Below the pieces are notes generated by a model that worked only from the letters and a program-made list of their open reading frames with translations, did not search any database and had not been told where the DNA came from. Position numbers and translations under genes: made by a program. From NCBI RefSeq assembly GCF_003053725.1, contig NZ_QAYC01000003.1, forward strand, positions 124,001 through 188,000: DNA of 64,000 bases, given 5' to 3'. Source of the stretch: Rhodovulum kholense (GTDB lineage Bacteria; Pseudomonadota; Alphaproteobacteria; Rhodobacterales; Rhodobacteraceae). Positions 9,478 to 19,189 of this stretch are shown here, piece by piece; position 1 is the first letter of the stretch; every line of letters begins with the position of its first letter.

Positions 9478-9792
9478 TCAGCGGCCGGTGATCTCGACCC
9501 GGCCCGAAACCCGCGCGCCCTTGCTCGAGGTCAGGCTTTCGGCCGTCAGGTCGGCCTGAACCCGTGCCGTGGCCGACAGCGCCAGGTCGGTGCAGGTGAC
9601 CCGGCCCGAGATTTCGCCGCTGATGGTGACGGTCTCGGCCGAGAGCGAGCCCGTGACCTGTCCGGTCGCGCTGATCTCGATCGCCTTGGCCGCGATGTTG
9701 CCCTTGACCCGGCCATTGACGATCACGGCGCTGTCCTTGGCGACGAGATCGCCCTCGATCGTCAGGTCTTCCGAGATGATTGCCTGGGCCAT
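9478..9792 (-). CDS. Bactofilin (polymer-forming cytoskeletal protein)
   Basis: A 104-residue bactofilin: almost the whole chain is the right-handed beta-helix domain with short repeats such as GDLVAKDSAVIVNGRVKGNI and TGSLSAETVTISGEISG. Bactofilins self-assemble into non-polar filaments on the inner membrane and organise cell-wall or envelope enzymes. The tails are very short here. No peptidase partner lies next to it, so its specific job is open. Confidence 0.88.
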   Translation of the reverse strand: MAQAIISEDLTIEGDLVAKDSAVIVNGRVKGNIAAKAIEISATGQVTGSLSAETVTISGEISGRVTCTDLALSATARVQADLTAESLTSSKGARVSGRVEITGR

Positions 9793-9952
9793 GTGTGCCG
9801 CTCCACGTTGGGTCTTCTGTGCGCCCCCTCAATGGGGCGGGTTCGAGCCGGCCACAAGGGGGCTCCTGGCCCCGGGGCGCCTTATCCCGCCAGCGTTGCC
9901 CGGTTGCGACGGCACCATGGGCGAAGACCCGCCGGGGTGCTGCGCGCGCGGA

Positions 9953-10831
9953 TCAGGCGGGCCGTTGCGCGGCGAAGCTGTCGCAGATGGCGCCTGCGGT
10001 GGTGATCCAGATGCGGTCGCGATGCCCGGCGATATGCGCCAGCGCTCCGCGCAACGCCCTCAGCCGGTGGGGCTGGCCCATGATATAAGGGTGCAGCGCG
10101 ATCCCCATCACCAGCGACTGGTGCGCCGACTGCTCCAGCATCTCGTCGAAATTGTCGACGATCATCCGGGCGAAGGTTTCGGCGCTGTCCTTGCGGCCGA
10201 CAATGGCGGGAATGTCGTTCAGTTCCTGCGGATAGGGCACCGCCAGCAGCGGCCCATGGGCGGTGCGCATCCAGACCGGCTGATCGTCCATGCACCAGTT
10301 CAACGTATAGGCATAGCCCGCTTCGGCCAGCAGGTCCGGCGTGACCGGGCTTTCGGAAATCCAGGGGCTGAGCCAGCCCCGCGGCGCCTTGCCCTCCGCG
10401 CGGGCGAGCGTCTCTGTCGCCTCGCGGATCATCGCCCGCTCGGCGGCCTCGTCCATGGTGCCCTGCCGTTCGCTGTTGCTGCGCCCATGGCCCGCGATCT
10501 CGTCGCCCCGGGCGCGATGGGCGGCCATCAATTCGGGCGCGTGGTCGCACATCGCCGAATTGGCCAGCACCGTCGCGGGCAACGCAAGCGCGTCTAGCAT
10601 CTCGATCAGCCGCCAGGCGCCCACCCGGTTGCCATAGTCGCGCCAGGCATAATTCAGGATGTCGGGCTGCGGCCCGCCGGGCGCCAGCTCTGCCCCGAGC
10701 CCCTCGCCAAAGGCGAAATGTTCGAGGTTCACGCCCAGATAAACTGCAAGCCGCTTGCCCCCGGGCCAGGTGAAATCGGGCCGGTCGGTGATCGGGCTGT
10801 AGTCGTAGCGGCCGTGGGCCTTCAGGCTCAC
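9953..10831 (-). CDS. Polysaccharide deacetylase-family hydrolase (PuuE/allantoinase-like)
   Basis: A 292-residue NodB-fold protein of the PuuE-like branch, which includes cofactor-independent allantoinases and amide hydrolases. Visible marks are the start (HGRYDYSPITDRPDFTWPGG), the conserved GHGRSNSERQG segment and GWLSPWISESPVTPDLL. The likely start is GTG at 10831, which overlaps the stop of the upstream NTF2-like gene (GTGA), so the two are translationally coupled. Without ureide genes nearby the true substrate is uncertain. Confidence 0.83.
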   Translation of the reverse strand: MSLKAHGRYDYSPITDRPDFTWPGGKRLAVYLGVNLEHFAFGEGLGAELAPGGPQPDILNYAWRDYGNRVGAWRLIEMLDALALPATVLANSAMCDHAPELMAAHRARGDEIAGHGRSNSERQGTMDEAAERAMIREATETLARAEGKAPRGWLSPWISESPVTPDLLAEAGYAYTLNWCMDDQPVWMRTAHGPLLAVPYPQELNDIPAIVGRKDSAETFARMIVDNFDEMLEQSAHQSLVMGIALHPYIMGQPHRLRALRGALAHIAGHRDRIWITTAGAICDSFAAQRPA

Positions 10832-11244
10832 AGCGGCGCCTCGGCCAGTCCCGCGCGGTCCAGCAGGATCTCGGCGCTGTCGTTCCAGACGTCGGTCGAG
10901 ACGATCTTGCCGTCCCGGACGGTGAAGATGTCGATATAGCGGTTGCCGTCGAAGGGGGCGCCGTCGGGCCATTCGCCATAGAGATGGCCGGTATTGTAGA
11001 CCCGGACCTCGCCGGTTTCGGGATCGGTGACGGCATCGGTCCGAAGGAACCGTTTCTTGACCCATCCGTAGCGCTTGCCGTTGAAGCCCGCGCTGTCGGC
11101 CGGCCCGCCGAATTTTCGCCCGCCGGTGAAGGTCATCCGGAAATCCTCGGCCAGAAAGGCGGCGGCGCCTTCGGGATCGGGGATCATCGAGCGTTCGAGA
11201 TAGGCCTCGACGATACGCTTGGCCTCGGCGGCGGTGTCGGTCAT
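10828..11244 (-). CDS. SnoaL/NTF2-like protein
   Basis: A 138-residue single-domain alpha+beta cone-fold protein of the SnoaL-like group: an N-terminal helix (AAEAKRIVEAYLERSM), then strands ending NRYIDIFTVRDGKIVSTDVWND. Family members are small isomerases, hydrolases or ligand binders acting in the cytoplasm. Overlap with the downstream deacetylase-family gene suggests that both act on the same compound. Catalytic function cannot be assigned. Confidence 0.8.
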   Translation of the reverse strand: MTDTAAEAKRIVEAYLERSMIPDPEGAAAFLAEDFRMTFTGGRKFGGPADSAGFNGKRYGWVKKRFLRTDAVTDPETGEVRVYNTGHLYGEWPDGAPFDGNRYIDIFTVRDGKIVSTDVWNDSAEILLDRAGLAEAPL

Positions 11245-11527
11245 GGGAGCCTCGCTATATGGGCGCGCGGGGTGGCGCCTCGGCGTGCCTACGCCCGCGG
11301 CATGGGGTTGGGCAAGCGCCTGAGGCGGCTGTTGTCCTCTTCGCCGGTCTGGAAAGGGGGGACGTCAGGCGCTGGTCGAGAGAACGTTGACAGATTGGGC
11401 GCCGCTCAGACGGTCCCGACCGAACGGGGCGAGAGCAAAGGGGCGAACGGGCGCCCGTATGAGCGAAAGGCGTAAACGCCGAAGAGGCAAACCTGGGATT
11501 CACCCGCCGGATTGGGGCGCACGCTCC

Positions 11528-11571
11528 GGATCACCCTCCGCCGCGCGGACGCGATGCTCGGGGGGTGATCC
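11528..11571. repeat. Large inverted repeat downstream of ettA
   Basis: Thirteen-base arms (11528-11540 and 11559-11571, one G-U) around an 18-base loop; the outer nine bases GGATCACCC/GGGTGATCC pair perfectly. It lies 47 bases past the ettA stop and lacks a U-tract. The remaining gap between 11245 and 11618 shows no gene. Confidence 0.5.
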
Positions 11572-11618
11572 GTCGAGGGACGCCCGCAGGATCGGGCGCC
11601 CCGGGCGCAAATTCAGGC

Positions 11619-13286
11619 TTACCGCGCGAACTTCTTGTACTTCACCCGCTTCGGCTCGACCGAGTCCGGACCCAGACGGCGGATCTTGTCTTCCTCGTAG
11701 GCCTCGAAGTTGCCCTCGAACCATTCCACATGGGCCTCGCCCTCGAAGGCCAGGATGTGGGTGCAGAGGCGGTCGAGGAAGAAGCGGTCGTGGCTGATGA
11801 TGACCGCGCAGCCCGCGAAATCTTCCAGCGCGGCTTCCAGCGCCTGCAGGGTCTCGACGTCCAGATCGTTGGTCGGTTCGTCCAGAAGCAGCACGTTGCC
11901 GCCCGATTTCAGCAGCTTGGCCATGTGGACGCGGTTGCGCTCGCCGCCCGACAGCAGCCCCACCTTCTTCTGCTGATCGCCGCCCTTGAAGTTGAAGGAC
12001 GAACAATAGGCGCGGCTGTTCACCTCGGCATCGCCCAGAACGACGATGTCGAGCCCGTCCGAGATCTCTTCCCAGACCGTCTTGTTGGGGTCGAGCGCGT
12101 CGCGGGACTGGTCGACATAGCTCAGCTTGACGGTGTCGCCGAAGGTGATGGCGCCCGCATCGGGCGTTTCCTGCCCCGTCAGCATGCGGAACAGCGTTGA
12201 TTTCCCGGCGCCGTTCGGGCCGATCACGCCGACGATGCCGCCCGGGGGCAGGGCGAGGCTGAGATCCTCGATCAGCAGCCGGTCGCCATAGCCCTTCTTC
12301 AGCCCCTCGATCTCGATCACCTTGCCGCCCAGACGGGGCCCGTTCGGAATGATGATCTGCGCGCGGCCCAGCTTTTCGCGTTCGGACTGGCCGGCCAGTT
12401 CCTCATAGGCCTGGATCCGGGCCTTGGATTTCGCCTGCCGCGCCTTCTGGCCGGCGCGGATCCAGTCCAGTTCGCGTTCCAGCTGTTTCTGCTTGGCCTT
12501 GTCCTCGCGCGCTTCCTGTTCCAGCCGCTTGGCCTTCTGTTCCAGCCAGCTCGAATAGTTGCCCTCGTAGGGAATGCCCCGGCCGCGGTCGAGTTCGAGG
12601 ATCCAGCCGGTGATGTCGTCGAGGAAATAGCGGTCGTGGGTGACGATCAGGATCGTGCCCTTGTACTCGATCAGGTGCTGTTGCAGCCAGGCGATGGTCT
12701 CGGCGTCGAGGTGGTTGGTGGGTTCGTCCAGCAGCAGCATGTCGGGCGCTTCCAGCAGCAGCTTGCACAGCGCCACCCGGCGCTTTTCGCCGCCCGAAAG
12801 GGTTTCGACCGGCGCATCGTCGGGCGGGCAGCGCAGGGCCTCCATCGCGACGTCGATCTGGCTGTCGAGATCCCAGAGGTTTTCCGCGTCGATCTGGTCC
12901 TGCAGGGTCGTCATCTCTTCCATCAGCTCGTCCGAGTAATCCTCGGCGACCTGCATGGCGATCTCGTTGAACCGGTCGATCTTGGCCTTCTTCCCGGCCA
13001 CGCCCAGCATGACGTTCTCGCGCACGGTCAGCGCGGGGTCGAGTTCGGGTTCCTGCGGCAGATAGCCGACGCGGGCGCCCTTGGCCGCCCAGGCCTCGCC
13101 GGAAAAGTCCTTGTCCCAGCCCGCCATGATCCGCAGAAGCGTCGATTTGCCGGCGCCGTTGACGCCCACGACCCCGATCTTGACCCCGGGCAGGAAGTTC
13201 AGGCGGATGTTCTCAAAGCACTTCTTGCCGCCCGGATAGGTCTTGGACACGCCGTCCATGTGGTAGACATATTGGTAGGAAGCCAT
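11619..13286 (-). CDS. ettA: Energy-dependent translational throttle protein EttA (ABC-F)
   Basis: A 555-residue ABC-F ATPase with two soluble nucleotide-binding domains and no membrane part. It binds the ribosomal E site and gates early elongation according to the ATP/ADP ratio. Walker A motifs GVNGAGKST and GPNGAGKST, signatures LSGGEKRR and LSGGERNR, and the charged linker with RAGQKARQAKSKARIQAYEEL are all present. The ATG at 13286 (MASYQYVYHMDGVSKTYPGG) gives exactly the usual EttA length; the frame goes 14 codons further up without support. Confidence 0.96.
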   Translation of the reverse strand: MASYQYVYHMDGVSKTYPGGKKCFENIRLNFLPGVKIGVVGVNGAGKSTLLRIMAGWDKDFSGEAWAAKGARVGYLPQEPELDPALTVRENVMLGVAGKKAKIDRFNEIAMQVAEDYSDELMEEMTTLQDQIDAENLWDLDSQIDVAMEALRCPPDDAPVETLSGGEKRRVALCKLLLEAPDMLLLDEPTNHLDAETIAWLQQHLIEYKGTILIVTHDRYFLDDITGWILELDRGRGIPYEGNYSSWLEQKAKRLEQEAREDKAKQKQLERELDWIRAGQKARQAKSKARIQAYEELAGQSEREKLGRAQIIIPNGPRLGGKVIEIEGLKKGYGDRLLIEDLSLALPPGGIVGVIGPNGAGKSTLFRMLTGQETPDAGAITFGDTVKLSYVDQSRDALDPNKTVWEEISDGLDIVVLGDAEVNSRAYCSSFNFKGGDQQKKVGLLSGGERNRVHMAKLLKSGGNVLLLDEPTNDLDVETLQALEAALEDFAGCAVIISHDRFFLDRLCTHILAFEGEAHVEWFEGNFEAYEEDKIRRLGPDSVEPKRVKYKKFAR

Positions 13287-13408
13287 CGCGAACGCCTCGT
13301 GCAGAAGGGGAAAGAGTTGTGTCTGCACATAGCGATTCCGCTGGACAAGGGCAATGACGGGCAGGTTAACGTGCGGCCCTGTGTCGAATGAGGCGGTGGG
13401 ACGGGCGA

Positions 13409-14011
13409 ATGCGGGCGGGGCTTCCGACGGCGCGGGCCGGGATGCGGATCGGGCTTCTGGGCGGGTCTTTCGATCCGGCCCATGAGGGGCATGCGCATAT
13501 CACGCGCATTGCCCTGAAACGGTTCCGGCTGGACCGGGTCTGGTGGCTGGTCTCGCCGGGCAATCCGCTGAAGTCCGAAGGCCCGGCCCCGATGGCGCGG
13601 CGGATCGCGGCGGCACGGGCGGTGATGGATCACCCGCGGGTCGAGATCACCGATCTGGAGGCCCGGATCGGCACCCGCTACACGGCCGAGACGCTGGAGC
13701 GGCTGATGGCGCTTTATCCCAGGGTGCGGTTCGTCTGGCTGATGGGGGCCGACAATCTGATCGACTTTCACCGCTGGGACCGCTGGCGCTGGATCCTCGA
13801 CAACGTGCCGGTGGGTGTGCTGGCGCGCCCGGGGCAGGGGGTGGCGGCGCGCCGGTCGCGCGCCGCGATCACCCATGCCCGTTATCGGCTGTCGGCCGAT
13901 CGTGCGCCTTGCTTGGCAGACCGGCAGCCCCCGGCCTGGTGCTATCTGAACATGCCGATGGTCGATCTGTCGTCCTCCGAGATCCGGGCGCGCGGCGACT
14001 GGCGCGGCTAG
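13409..14011 (+). CDS. nadD: Nicotinate-nucleotide adenylyltransferase
   Basis: NadD adenylates nicotinate mononucleotide in NAD synthesis. The 200-residue protein has the nucleotidyltransferase motif [17 protein letters not shown] and the C-terminal SSSEIR (ISSTxIR-like) motif. Three ATGs are possible (13388, 13409, 13442). I chose 13409 because it gives the extended N-terminus expected in this family; 13442 would begin right at the Rossmann strand. It is often linked to rsfS and rlmH elsewhere, but here it is followed by a PBP4-type gene. Confidence 0.93.
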   Translation: MRAGLPTARAGMRIGLLGGSFDPAHEGHAHITRIALKRFRLDRVWWLVSPGNPLKSEGPAPMARRIAAARAVMDHPRVEITDLEARIGTRYTAETLERLMALYPRVRFVWLMGADNLIDFHRWDRWRWILDNVPVGVLARPGQGVAARRSRAAITHARYRLSADRAPCLADRQPPAWCYLNMPMVDLSSSEIRARGDWRG

Positions 14012-14081
14012 GCATGGAGGTTGTGGCGATTAACCCTTTCCCACCTTGCCCGAACCGGGCCGGTCTGGTTCACTCCCGCGC

Positions 14082-15572
14082 ATGACGACGCCCCTCTCAC
14101 AGCTTTCGCGACGGCTCTTTCTGGCCGGTCTCATGGCGGGTCCCGCCGCTTCGGCGCTGGGCGCGCCGCTCGACCGTTCGCCGGTGCCGCGGCCGCGTCC
14201 CGAATTGCGCGGCCGGGTGGCCGATGCGGCGCAGCTGATCGAGGCGGCGGGGCTTTCGGGCAAGTTCGCCTTCGCCCTTGTCGATGTCGGGACAGGCACG
14301 CTGCTGGAGGCGCACAAGCCGCTTCTGGGCCTGCCCCCGGCCTCGGTCGCGAAATCGGTCACGGCGCTTTATGCGCTGGATGCGCTCGGGTCCGAGTTTC
14401 GCTTTACCACGCGGCTGATCGCGACGGGGCCGGTGACCGGCGGGCGGCTCGAGGGCGATCTGGTGCTGGCAGGCGGCGGCGATCCGACGCTCGATACCGA
14501 CCTGCTGGGCGATCTGGCCGCCCAGTTGAAGGCCGCCGGGGTGACCGAAGTGCGGGGGCGGTTCCTCTACCATGCGGGGGCGCTGCCGGGGTTGCCCGCG
14601 ATCGATCCGGGCCAGCCGCCGCAGGTCGGCTACAACCCGGCGATTTCGGGGCTGAACCTCAACTTCAACCGGGTCCATTTCGAATGGCACCGCGCGGCGG
14701 GCGGTTATGCGGTGACAATGGATGCCCGCGCCCGGCGCTATGCGCCCCAGGTCGGTGTGGCGCGCATTCATGTCGTCGACCGGGCGACGCCGGTCTACAC
14801 CTATGCCTCGAACGGGGGCATCGACGAATGGACCGTGGCCCAGGGCGCGCTTGGGGCAGAGGGCGCGCGCTGGCTGCCGGTGCGCCGCCCGGCGCTTTAC
14901 TGTGCCGAGGTGTTCCAGACGCTGGCGCGCTCACATGGCATCGTGCTCGACACACCGCAGGAGGTGGCCGGAGCGCCCGCCGGCACCCAGCTGGGCCGAA
15001 TCGACAGCGCGCCTCTGGCCGAGATCCTGCGCGAGATGCTGAAATACTCGACCAATGTCACCGCCGAGGCGGTGGGGCTGGCCTCGACCATCGCGCGCGG
15101 TGCCCGCCCGCAAAGCCTGGCCGAGTCCGGGCAGGCGATGACCGAGTGGATGCAGACCCGGATGGGCGCGCACAAGGCGCGGTTTGTCGATCATTCGGGG
15201 CTGGGCGATGCCTCGCGGCTGTCGCCGATGGAACTGGTCCGCACGCTGGCCATCGCCGCGCCCGAAGGGCGGCTGCGGCCGCTTCTGAAGGACATTCCGA
15301 TCCGCGACGACGCGGGACGGCCGCAGACCGGGCATCCGGTCGAGGTGTCGGCCAAGACCGGCACGCTGAATTTCGTCTCGGCGCTGGCGGGCTATATCGG
15401 GGCGCCCGGCGGGCGGCAGATGGCTTTCGCGATGTTCTCGGCCGACGAGGAACGCCGCGCGCGGCTCGGCCCCGAAGAGATGGAACGCCCGCCAGGCGGC
15501 AAGGCCTGGATTTCGCGCTCGCGCGCGCTGCAGCAGGATTTCCTGAGGCGCTGGGCGGACCTGTACGCCTGA
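14082..15572 (+). CDS. dacB: D-alanyl-D-alanine carboxypeptidase/endopeptidase (PBP4, S13 family)
   Basis: A periplasmic penicillin-binding protein of class C that trims peptidoglycan peptides or crosslinks. In the 496-residue product the catalytic triad motifs are SVAK (in PASVAKSVTAL), STN (in KYSTNVTAE) and KTG (in SAKTGTLNF). The N-terminus (RRLFLAGLMAGPAASALGA) is a signal peptide with a twin-Arg-like start. ATG 14082 follows nadD by 70 bases. The gene symbol follows the E. coli PBP4 family name. Confidence 0.93.
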   Translation: MTTPLSQLSRRLFLAGLMAGPAASALGAPLDRSPVPRPRPELRGRVADAAQLIEAAGLSGKFAFALVDVGTGTLLEAHKPLLGLPPASVAKSVTALYALDALGSEFRFTTRLIATGPVTGGRLEGDLVLAGGGDPTLDTDLLGDLAAQLKAAGVTEVRGRFLYHAGALPGLPAIDPGQPPQVGYNPAISGLNLNFNRVHFEWHRAAGGYAVTMDARARRYAPQVGVARIHVVDRATPVYTYASNGGIDEWTVAQGALGAEGARWLPVRRPALYCAEVFQTLARSHGIVLDTPQEVAGAPAGTQLGRIDSAPLAEILREMLKYSTNVTAEAVGLASTIARGARPQSLAESGQAMTEWMQTRMGAHKARFVDHSGLGDASRLSPMELVRTLAIAAPEGRLRPLLKDIPIRDDAGRPQTGHPVEVSAKTGTLNFVSALAGYIGAPGGRQMAFAMFSADEERRARLGPEEMERPPGGKAWISRSRALQQDFLRRWADLYA

Positions 15573-15581
15573 CCGGCCGTC

Positions 15582-15962
15582 TCAGACGCCGTCGGGCCGG
15601 ACCACCAGCAGCCCCGCGATGAACCCCGCCTGATTGTGAAAGGCGTCGATCTCGACCATTTCGGCCTCGGTGCAGCCCAAGAGCAGCTTCAGTTCGGCAT
15701 CGCGCTTGCTGAGATCCATCGAGGCCAGAACGCCGGTCACCCTAGGCTCGGGCAGGCTGCCGCGCCACAGGTCCACCCCGTCGCCGTCGATGGCGCGGGT
15801 CCCGTCGAGATAGCCATAGTCCAGCGGATAGACGAGTTCGGGAAAGCGCGGATGGGCCGAGCCCTTGGGCCGGTCCACCACGATTTCCGCGGCGGCGACG
15901 AAGCGGTCGGCGAAGGGCCAGAACCGCGCGGGCAGATCGACGGGAACGCTGACGGGGATCAC
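15582..15962 (-). CDS. Inorganic pyrophosphatase-like protein (short, altered signature)
   Basis: A 126-residue protein resembling family I soluble inorganic pyrophosphatase: VDRPKGSAHPRF, then YPLDYGYLDGT, then DGDGVDLW. The canonical signature is D-x-D-P-x-D; here the Pro is Gly, and the chain is about 50 residues shorter than normal PPases with the C-terminal active-site Lys/Tyr region much changed. It may be a specialised or inactive relative rather than the housekeeping Ppa. It is convergent with dacB and 3 bases after the TerB-like gene. Confidence 0.75.
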   Translation of the reverse strand: MIPVSVPVDLPARFWPFADRFVAAAEIVVDRPKGSAHPRFPELVYPLDYGYLDGTRAIDGDGVDLWRGSLPEPRVTGVLASMDLSKRDAELKLLLGCTEAEMVEIDAFHNQAGFIAGLLVVRPDGV

Positions 15963-15965
15963 CGG

Positions 15966-16388
15966 CTAAAGCACCATATGGCGCGCCCGCGCCGCCCGCT
16001 CGATGGCCGCGCCCGCCAGCCGGTCGATGTTCAGCTCGTAGCGGATCTCTTCCAGAAGCCGCAATTCGGTCTCGCCCAGCCGCCCGTCGGCCGCGGCCAC
16101 GTCGCAGGCCAGCACATAGGCGGTTTCGTGCAGCTTCTCGGGCAGCGCCTCGTTGACCAGCCCGAACAGCGCGTCGAGCCCGTCATATTCGCTGAACAGG
16201 TCGAACACCGTCTGGGCGACGATGCGGATGCGATCCTGGTCGTAATCGGCAAAGATCGGCAGGTGATTCACCATCCGCTCGATGGTCACCAGTTCGGCGG
16301 TGCGGATGGTCTCGTCCGAGGCGGAAACCGCCACCATGATCGCGACCAGCGCGTCCTGGGCGGAAAGGGGCGTTTCGGGTTCGCTCAT
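15966..16388 (-). CDS. TerB-like protein
   Basis: A 140-residue all-helical protein with the TerB/DjlA-type acidic fold: AQDALVAIMVAVSASDETIRTAELVTIERMV and VLACDVAAADGRLGETELRLLEEI are the twin metal-binding-type helical repeats. The family is linked to tellurite resistance and membrane stress, but single orphan copies like this have no defined job. The ATG at 16388 (MSEPETPLSAQD) was chosen; the open frame continues 28 codons up. It is followed closely by the PPase-like gene. Confidence 0.8.
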   Translation of the reverse strand: MSEPETPLSAQDALVAIMVAVSASDETIRTAELVTIERMVNHLPIFADYDQDRIRIVAQTVFDLFSEYDGLDALFGLVNEALPEKLHETAYVLACDVAAADGRLGETELRLLEEIRYELNIDRLAGAAIERAARARHMVL

Positions 16389-16531
16389 GGGGGTCTCCGT
16401 CGGGTCGTGTTGCGGCGCAGAATATTGACGAGGCGCAAGGGGGGCAATAGGAGTCGGGGCCTTGCCGGGCATGGGGTCCGGCCAGCGAAGCGCCGGGCCC
16501 GGGGCCCGTCCAGCGAAGAGAGTGCGAAACG

Positions 16532-18103
16532 ATGTCCAACCTCCGCGACGCCGCGATGAGTTCCAAGGCCTGGCCCTTCGAAGAGGCCCGGAAGCTGCTC
16601 AAGCGCGCCGAAAAGGGGGCCGCGGACAAGGGCTATATCCTGTTCGAGACCGGCTACGGTCCCTCGGGCCTGCCCCATATCGGCACCTTCGGCGAGGTTC
16701 TGCGCACGACGATGATCCGCCGCGCCTTCGAGGCGATCTCGGACATCCCGACCCGGCTGATCTGTTTCTCGGACGACATGGACGGCATGCGCAAGGTGCC
16801 GGGCAACGTGCCGAACCAGGAGATGCTGCGCGAACATCTGCAGCGGCCGCTGACCTCGGTGCCCGATCCGTTCGAGGAATACGAAAGCTTCGGCCATCAC
16901 AACAACGCGATGCTGCGGCGGTTCCTCGACACCTTCGGCTTCGAATACGAATTCTACTCGGCGACCGAATTCTACCGCTCGGGCCGGTTCGACGACACGC
17001 TGAAGCTGGCGACCGAACGCTATGACGACCTGATGGCGGTGATGCTGAAATCGCTGCGCGAGGAACGTCAGCAGACCTATTCGATCTTCCTGCCGATCCA
17101 CCCCGAGACCGGGCGCGTGCTGTACGTGCCGATGAAGCAGGTCGATGCGGTCAACCACACCATCACCTTCGACGACGAGGACGGCCGCGAATGGACGCTG
17201 CCGGTGACGGGCGGCAAGGTCAAGCTGCAGTGGAAGCCCGATTTCGGCGCGCGCTGGGCCGCGCTGGGCGTCGATTTCGAGATGTATGGCAAGGACCATT
17301 CGACCAACACGCCGATCTATGACCGGATCTGCGAAATCCTCGGCGGCAGGAAGCCCGAGCATTTCACCTACGAACTGTTCCTCGACGAAAGCGGCGAGAA
17401 GATCTCGAAATCGAAGGGCAACGGGCTGACCATCGACGAATGGCTGACCTATGCCGCGACCGAGAGCCTGTCCTATTTCATGTACCAGAAGCCCAAGACC
17501 GCCAAGCGGCTGTGGTGGGACGTGATCCCGAAGGCGGTGGACGAATATCATCAGCAGCTGCGCGCCTTCCCGGGGCAGGAGCTGAAGGCCCAGATCGACA
17601 ACCCGGTCTGGCACATCCATGGCGGCACCCCGCCCGAAAGCCGGATGGTTGTGCCCTTCGCAATGCTCCTGAACCTCGCCTCGGTGGCAGGGGCGACCGA
17701 CAAGGACGGGCTGTGGGGGTTCATCAAGCGCTATGCGCCCGAGGCCTCGCCCGAAACCCATCCCGATCTCGATCAGGCGGCGGCCTTCGCGGTGCGCTAT
17801 TTCCACGATTTCGTGGCCCCGCAGCGCCAGTTCCGCGAGCCCGTCGCGACCGAACGCGCGGCGATGGAGGATCTGGTCGCCCGGCTCAAGGTCTGGGACG
17901 GCGGGCTCGACGCCGAAGAGCTGCAAAGCCTCGTCTTCGCGGTCGGCAAGGATCACGGGTTCGAGCCGCTGCGCGACTGGTTCAAGGCGCTTTACGAGGT
18001 GCTGCTGGGCGCGAGCCAGGGGCCGCGCTTTGGCGGGTTCATCGCGCTTTACGGCGTCGATGAAACCGTGCGGCTGATCGAGGACGCGCTGGCCCGGGGC
18101 TGA
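16532..18103 (+). CDS. lysS: Lysyl-tRNA synthetase, class I
   Basis: A 523-residue class I LysRS, the archaeal-type enzyme also found in alphaproteobacteria and spirochaetes. The HIGH-like motif is PHIGT in [15 protein letters not shown], and the KMSKS-like motif is KISKSKGNG. The zinc-type insertion and helical C-terminal anticodon domain have the expected length. It charges tRNA-Lys in the cytoplasm. Upstream is the divergent TerB-like gene, so it has its own promoter. Confidence 0.96.
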   Translation: MSNLRDAAMSSKAWPFEEARKLLKRAEKGAADKGYILFETGYGPSGLPHIGTFGEVLRTTMIRRAFEAISDIPTRLICFSDDMDGMRKVPGNVPNQEMLREHLQRPLTSVPDPFEEYESFGHHNNAMLRRFLDTFGFEYEFYSATEFYRSGRFDDTLKLATERYDDLMAVMLKSLREERQQTYSIFLPIHPETGRVLYVPMKQVDAVNHTITFDDEDGREWTLPVTGGKVKLQWKPDFGARWAALGVDFEMYGKDHSTNTPIYDRICEILGGRKPEHFTYELFLDESGEKISKSKGNGLTIDEWLTYAATESLSYFMYQKPKTAKRLWWDVIPKAVDEYHQQLRAFPGQELKAQIDNPVWHIHGGTPPESRMVVPFAMLLNLASVAGATDKDGLWGFIKRYAPEASPETHPDLDQAAAFAVRYFHDFVAPQRQFREPVATERAAMEDLVARLKVWDGGLDAEELQSLVFAVGKDHGFEPLRDWFKALYEVLLGASQGPRFGGFIALYGVDETVRLIEDALARG

Positions 18104-18133
18104 GCCGCCCGGGCCGCCCGGCTGCCGGGACGC

Positions 18134-19021
18134 TTAGTCCCGGTGCCAGGACTTCCACCAGCGTTTCCAGCTTCGTCCCAGATCCTTGGCCGGGCTGGCG
18201 AAAAGCCGCGCGCCGAGGGTCTGAGCGGCCTCGGCCAGATCGGCCTGCCGCGCCGCGATCCGCGCGCGCAGGGCGTCGCGGGTCTCGGTCCCGCCCGGCA
18301 GGTCGGGGGTCGCTGCAAGATGGGTGTCCAGCACCGCCAGATCGTGATGATCGCCCAGAAGTTCGGACAGTTCCGCGACCTTCTTCGCCCGGCGCCCCAG
18401 CGGCGCGCGTTCGATCGGCCGCAGAAGCCGGGTGTGATACCAGTGATATTTCACCCGCTTGCGCCAGTCGTGGATCACCGCGACCTCGGGCGCCTCGGCG
18501 GCGGCGGCGCGTCCCTTGCGCGCGCGGTCGAAGGTGCGCTGCAGCCCGCGCCGCATCGGCCGGAACCCGTCACCGTAAAGCGCCCAGCTTCGCGCCCGTT
18601 CACGCAGCGCCAGCATGTCCAGCCGGAACGCCGCCAGATCCTCCTCGACATGGGCCTTGGCGGCGGCGCGGTCGCGGGCCGCGACCAGATGCGCGCGCAC
18701 CGGCTCGAACCCGTCCAGCCGACCTCCGGCGGCCAGCTTGTCGAAGGTCTCGACCATGCCCTCGCGGTCGCGCAACCCCGACAGGCGCCGCGCCGCGTCG
18801 CGGATCGCGCCGTTCTCGCGGGCATAGGCCGGGAAGGCGGGGCGCACGAGGCGGATCAGCCCGCGCAGCTTCTTGGCGCGCTTGCGCAGGCCGTGGACCT
18901 TTTCATGCAGCTCGATCCCCGGGTCGTCGAGTTCGGTGAGGGCGGCGTCGATTTCCTCGATCGCGATCCGGCGCAGGGCCGCTTCGGTGCTCTTGTCCGA
19001 GCGTTTCAGGCGATAGGTCAT
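18134..19021 (-). CDS. CHAD domain protein
   Basis: A 295-residue CHAD (conserved histidine alpha-helical domain) protein. The basic helical repeats (HEKVHGLRKRAKKLRGLIRLVRPAF and IHDWRKRVKYHWYHTRLL) with conserved His and Arg/Lys are characteristic. CHAD domains bind polyphosphate granules. No CYTH/triphosphate tunnel enzyme is fused or adjacent. A 12-base palindrome GATTCCGGAATC (19052-19063) lies 30 bases before the ATG. Confidence 0.9.
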   Translation of the reverse strand: MTYRLKRSDKSTEAALRRIAIEEIDAALTELDDPGIELHEKVHGLRKRAKKLRGLIRLVRPAFPAYARENGAIRDAARRLSGLRDREGMVETFDKLAAGGRLDGFEPVRAHLVAARDRAAAKAHVEEDLAAFRLDMLALRERARSWALYGDGFRPMRRGLQRTFDRARKGRAAAAEAPEVAVIHDWRKRVKYHWYHTRLLRPIERAPLGRRAKKVAELSELLGDHHDLAVLDTHLAATPDLPGGTETRDALRARIAARQADLAEAAQTLGARLFASPAKDLGRSWKRWWKSWHRD

Positions 19022-19189
19022 GCTGGGAAAGTCGCGTCCTTGAACTCGTATGATTCCGGAATCCGATCCGATGCCTAGAACCGGGATGTTAGTCCTTTGT
19101 GACAGGAGAGGAAGATGCGCCCGCGGCGCAGCGTCCCTGCGCCCGACGCGCGGCTGCGGTCAGGCGTCGCGGAGCCGCGAAAATGAGCG

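Noticed and set aside
11255-11503. 82-codon minus-strand frame upstream of the NTF2-like gene
   Set aside because: No start context, Ala/Arg/Pro/Ser-rich composition typical of non-coding high-GC sequence.
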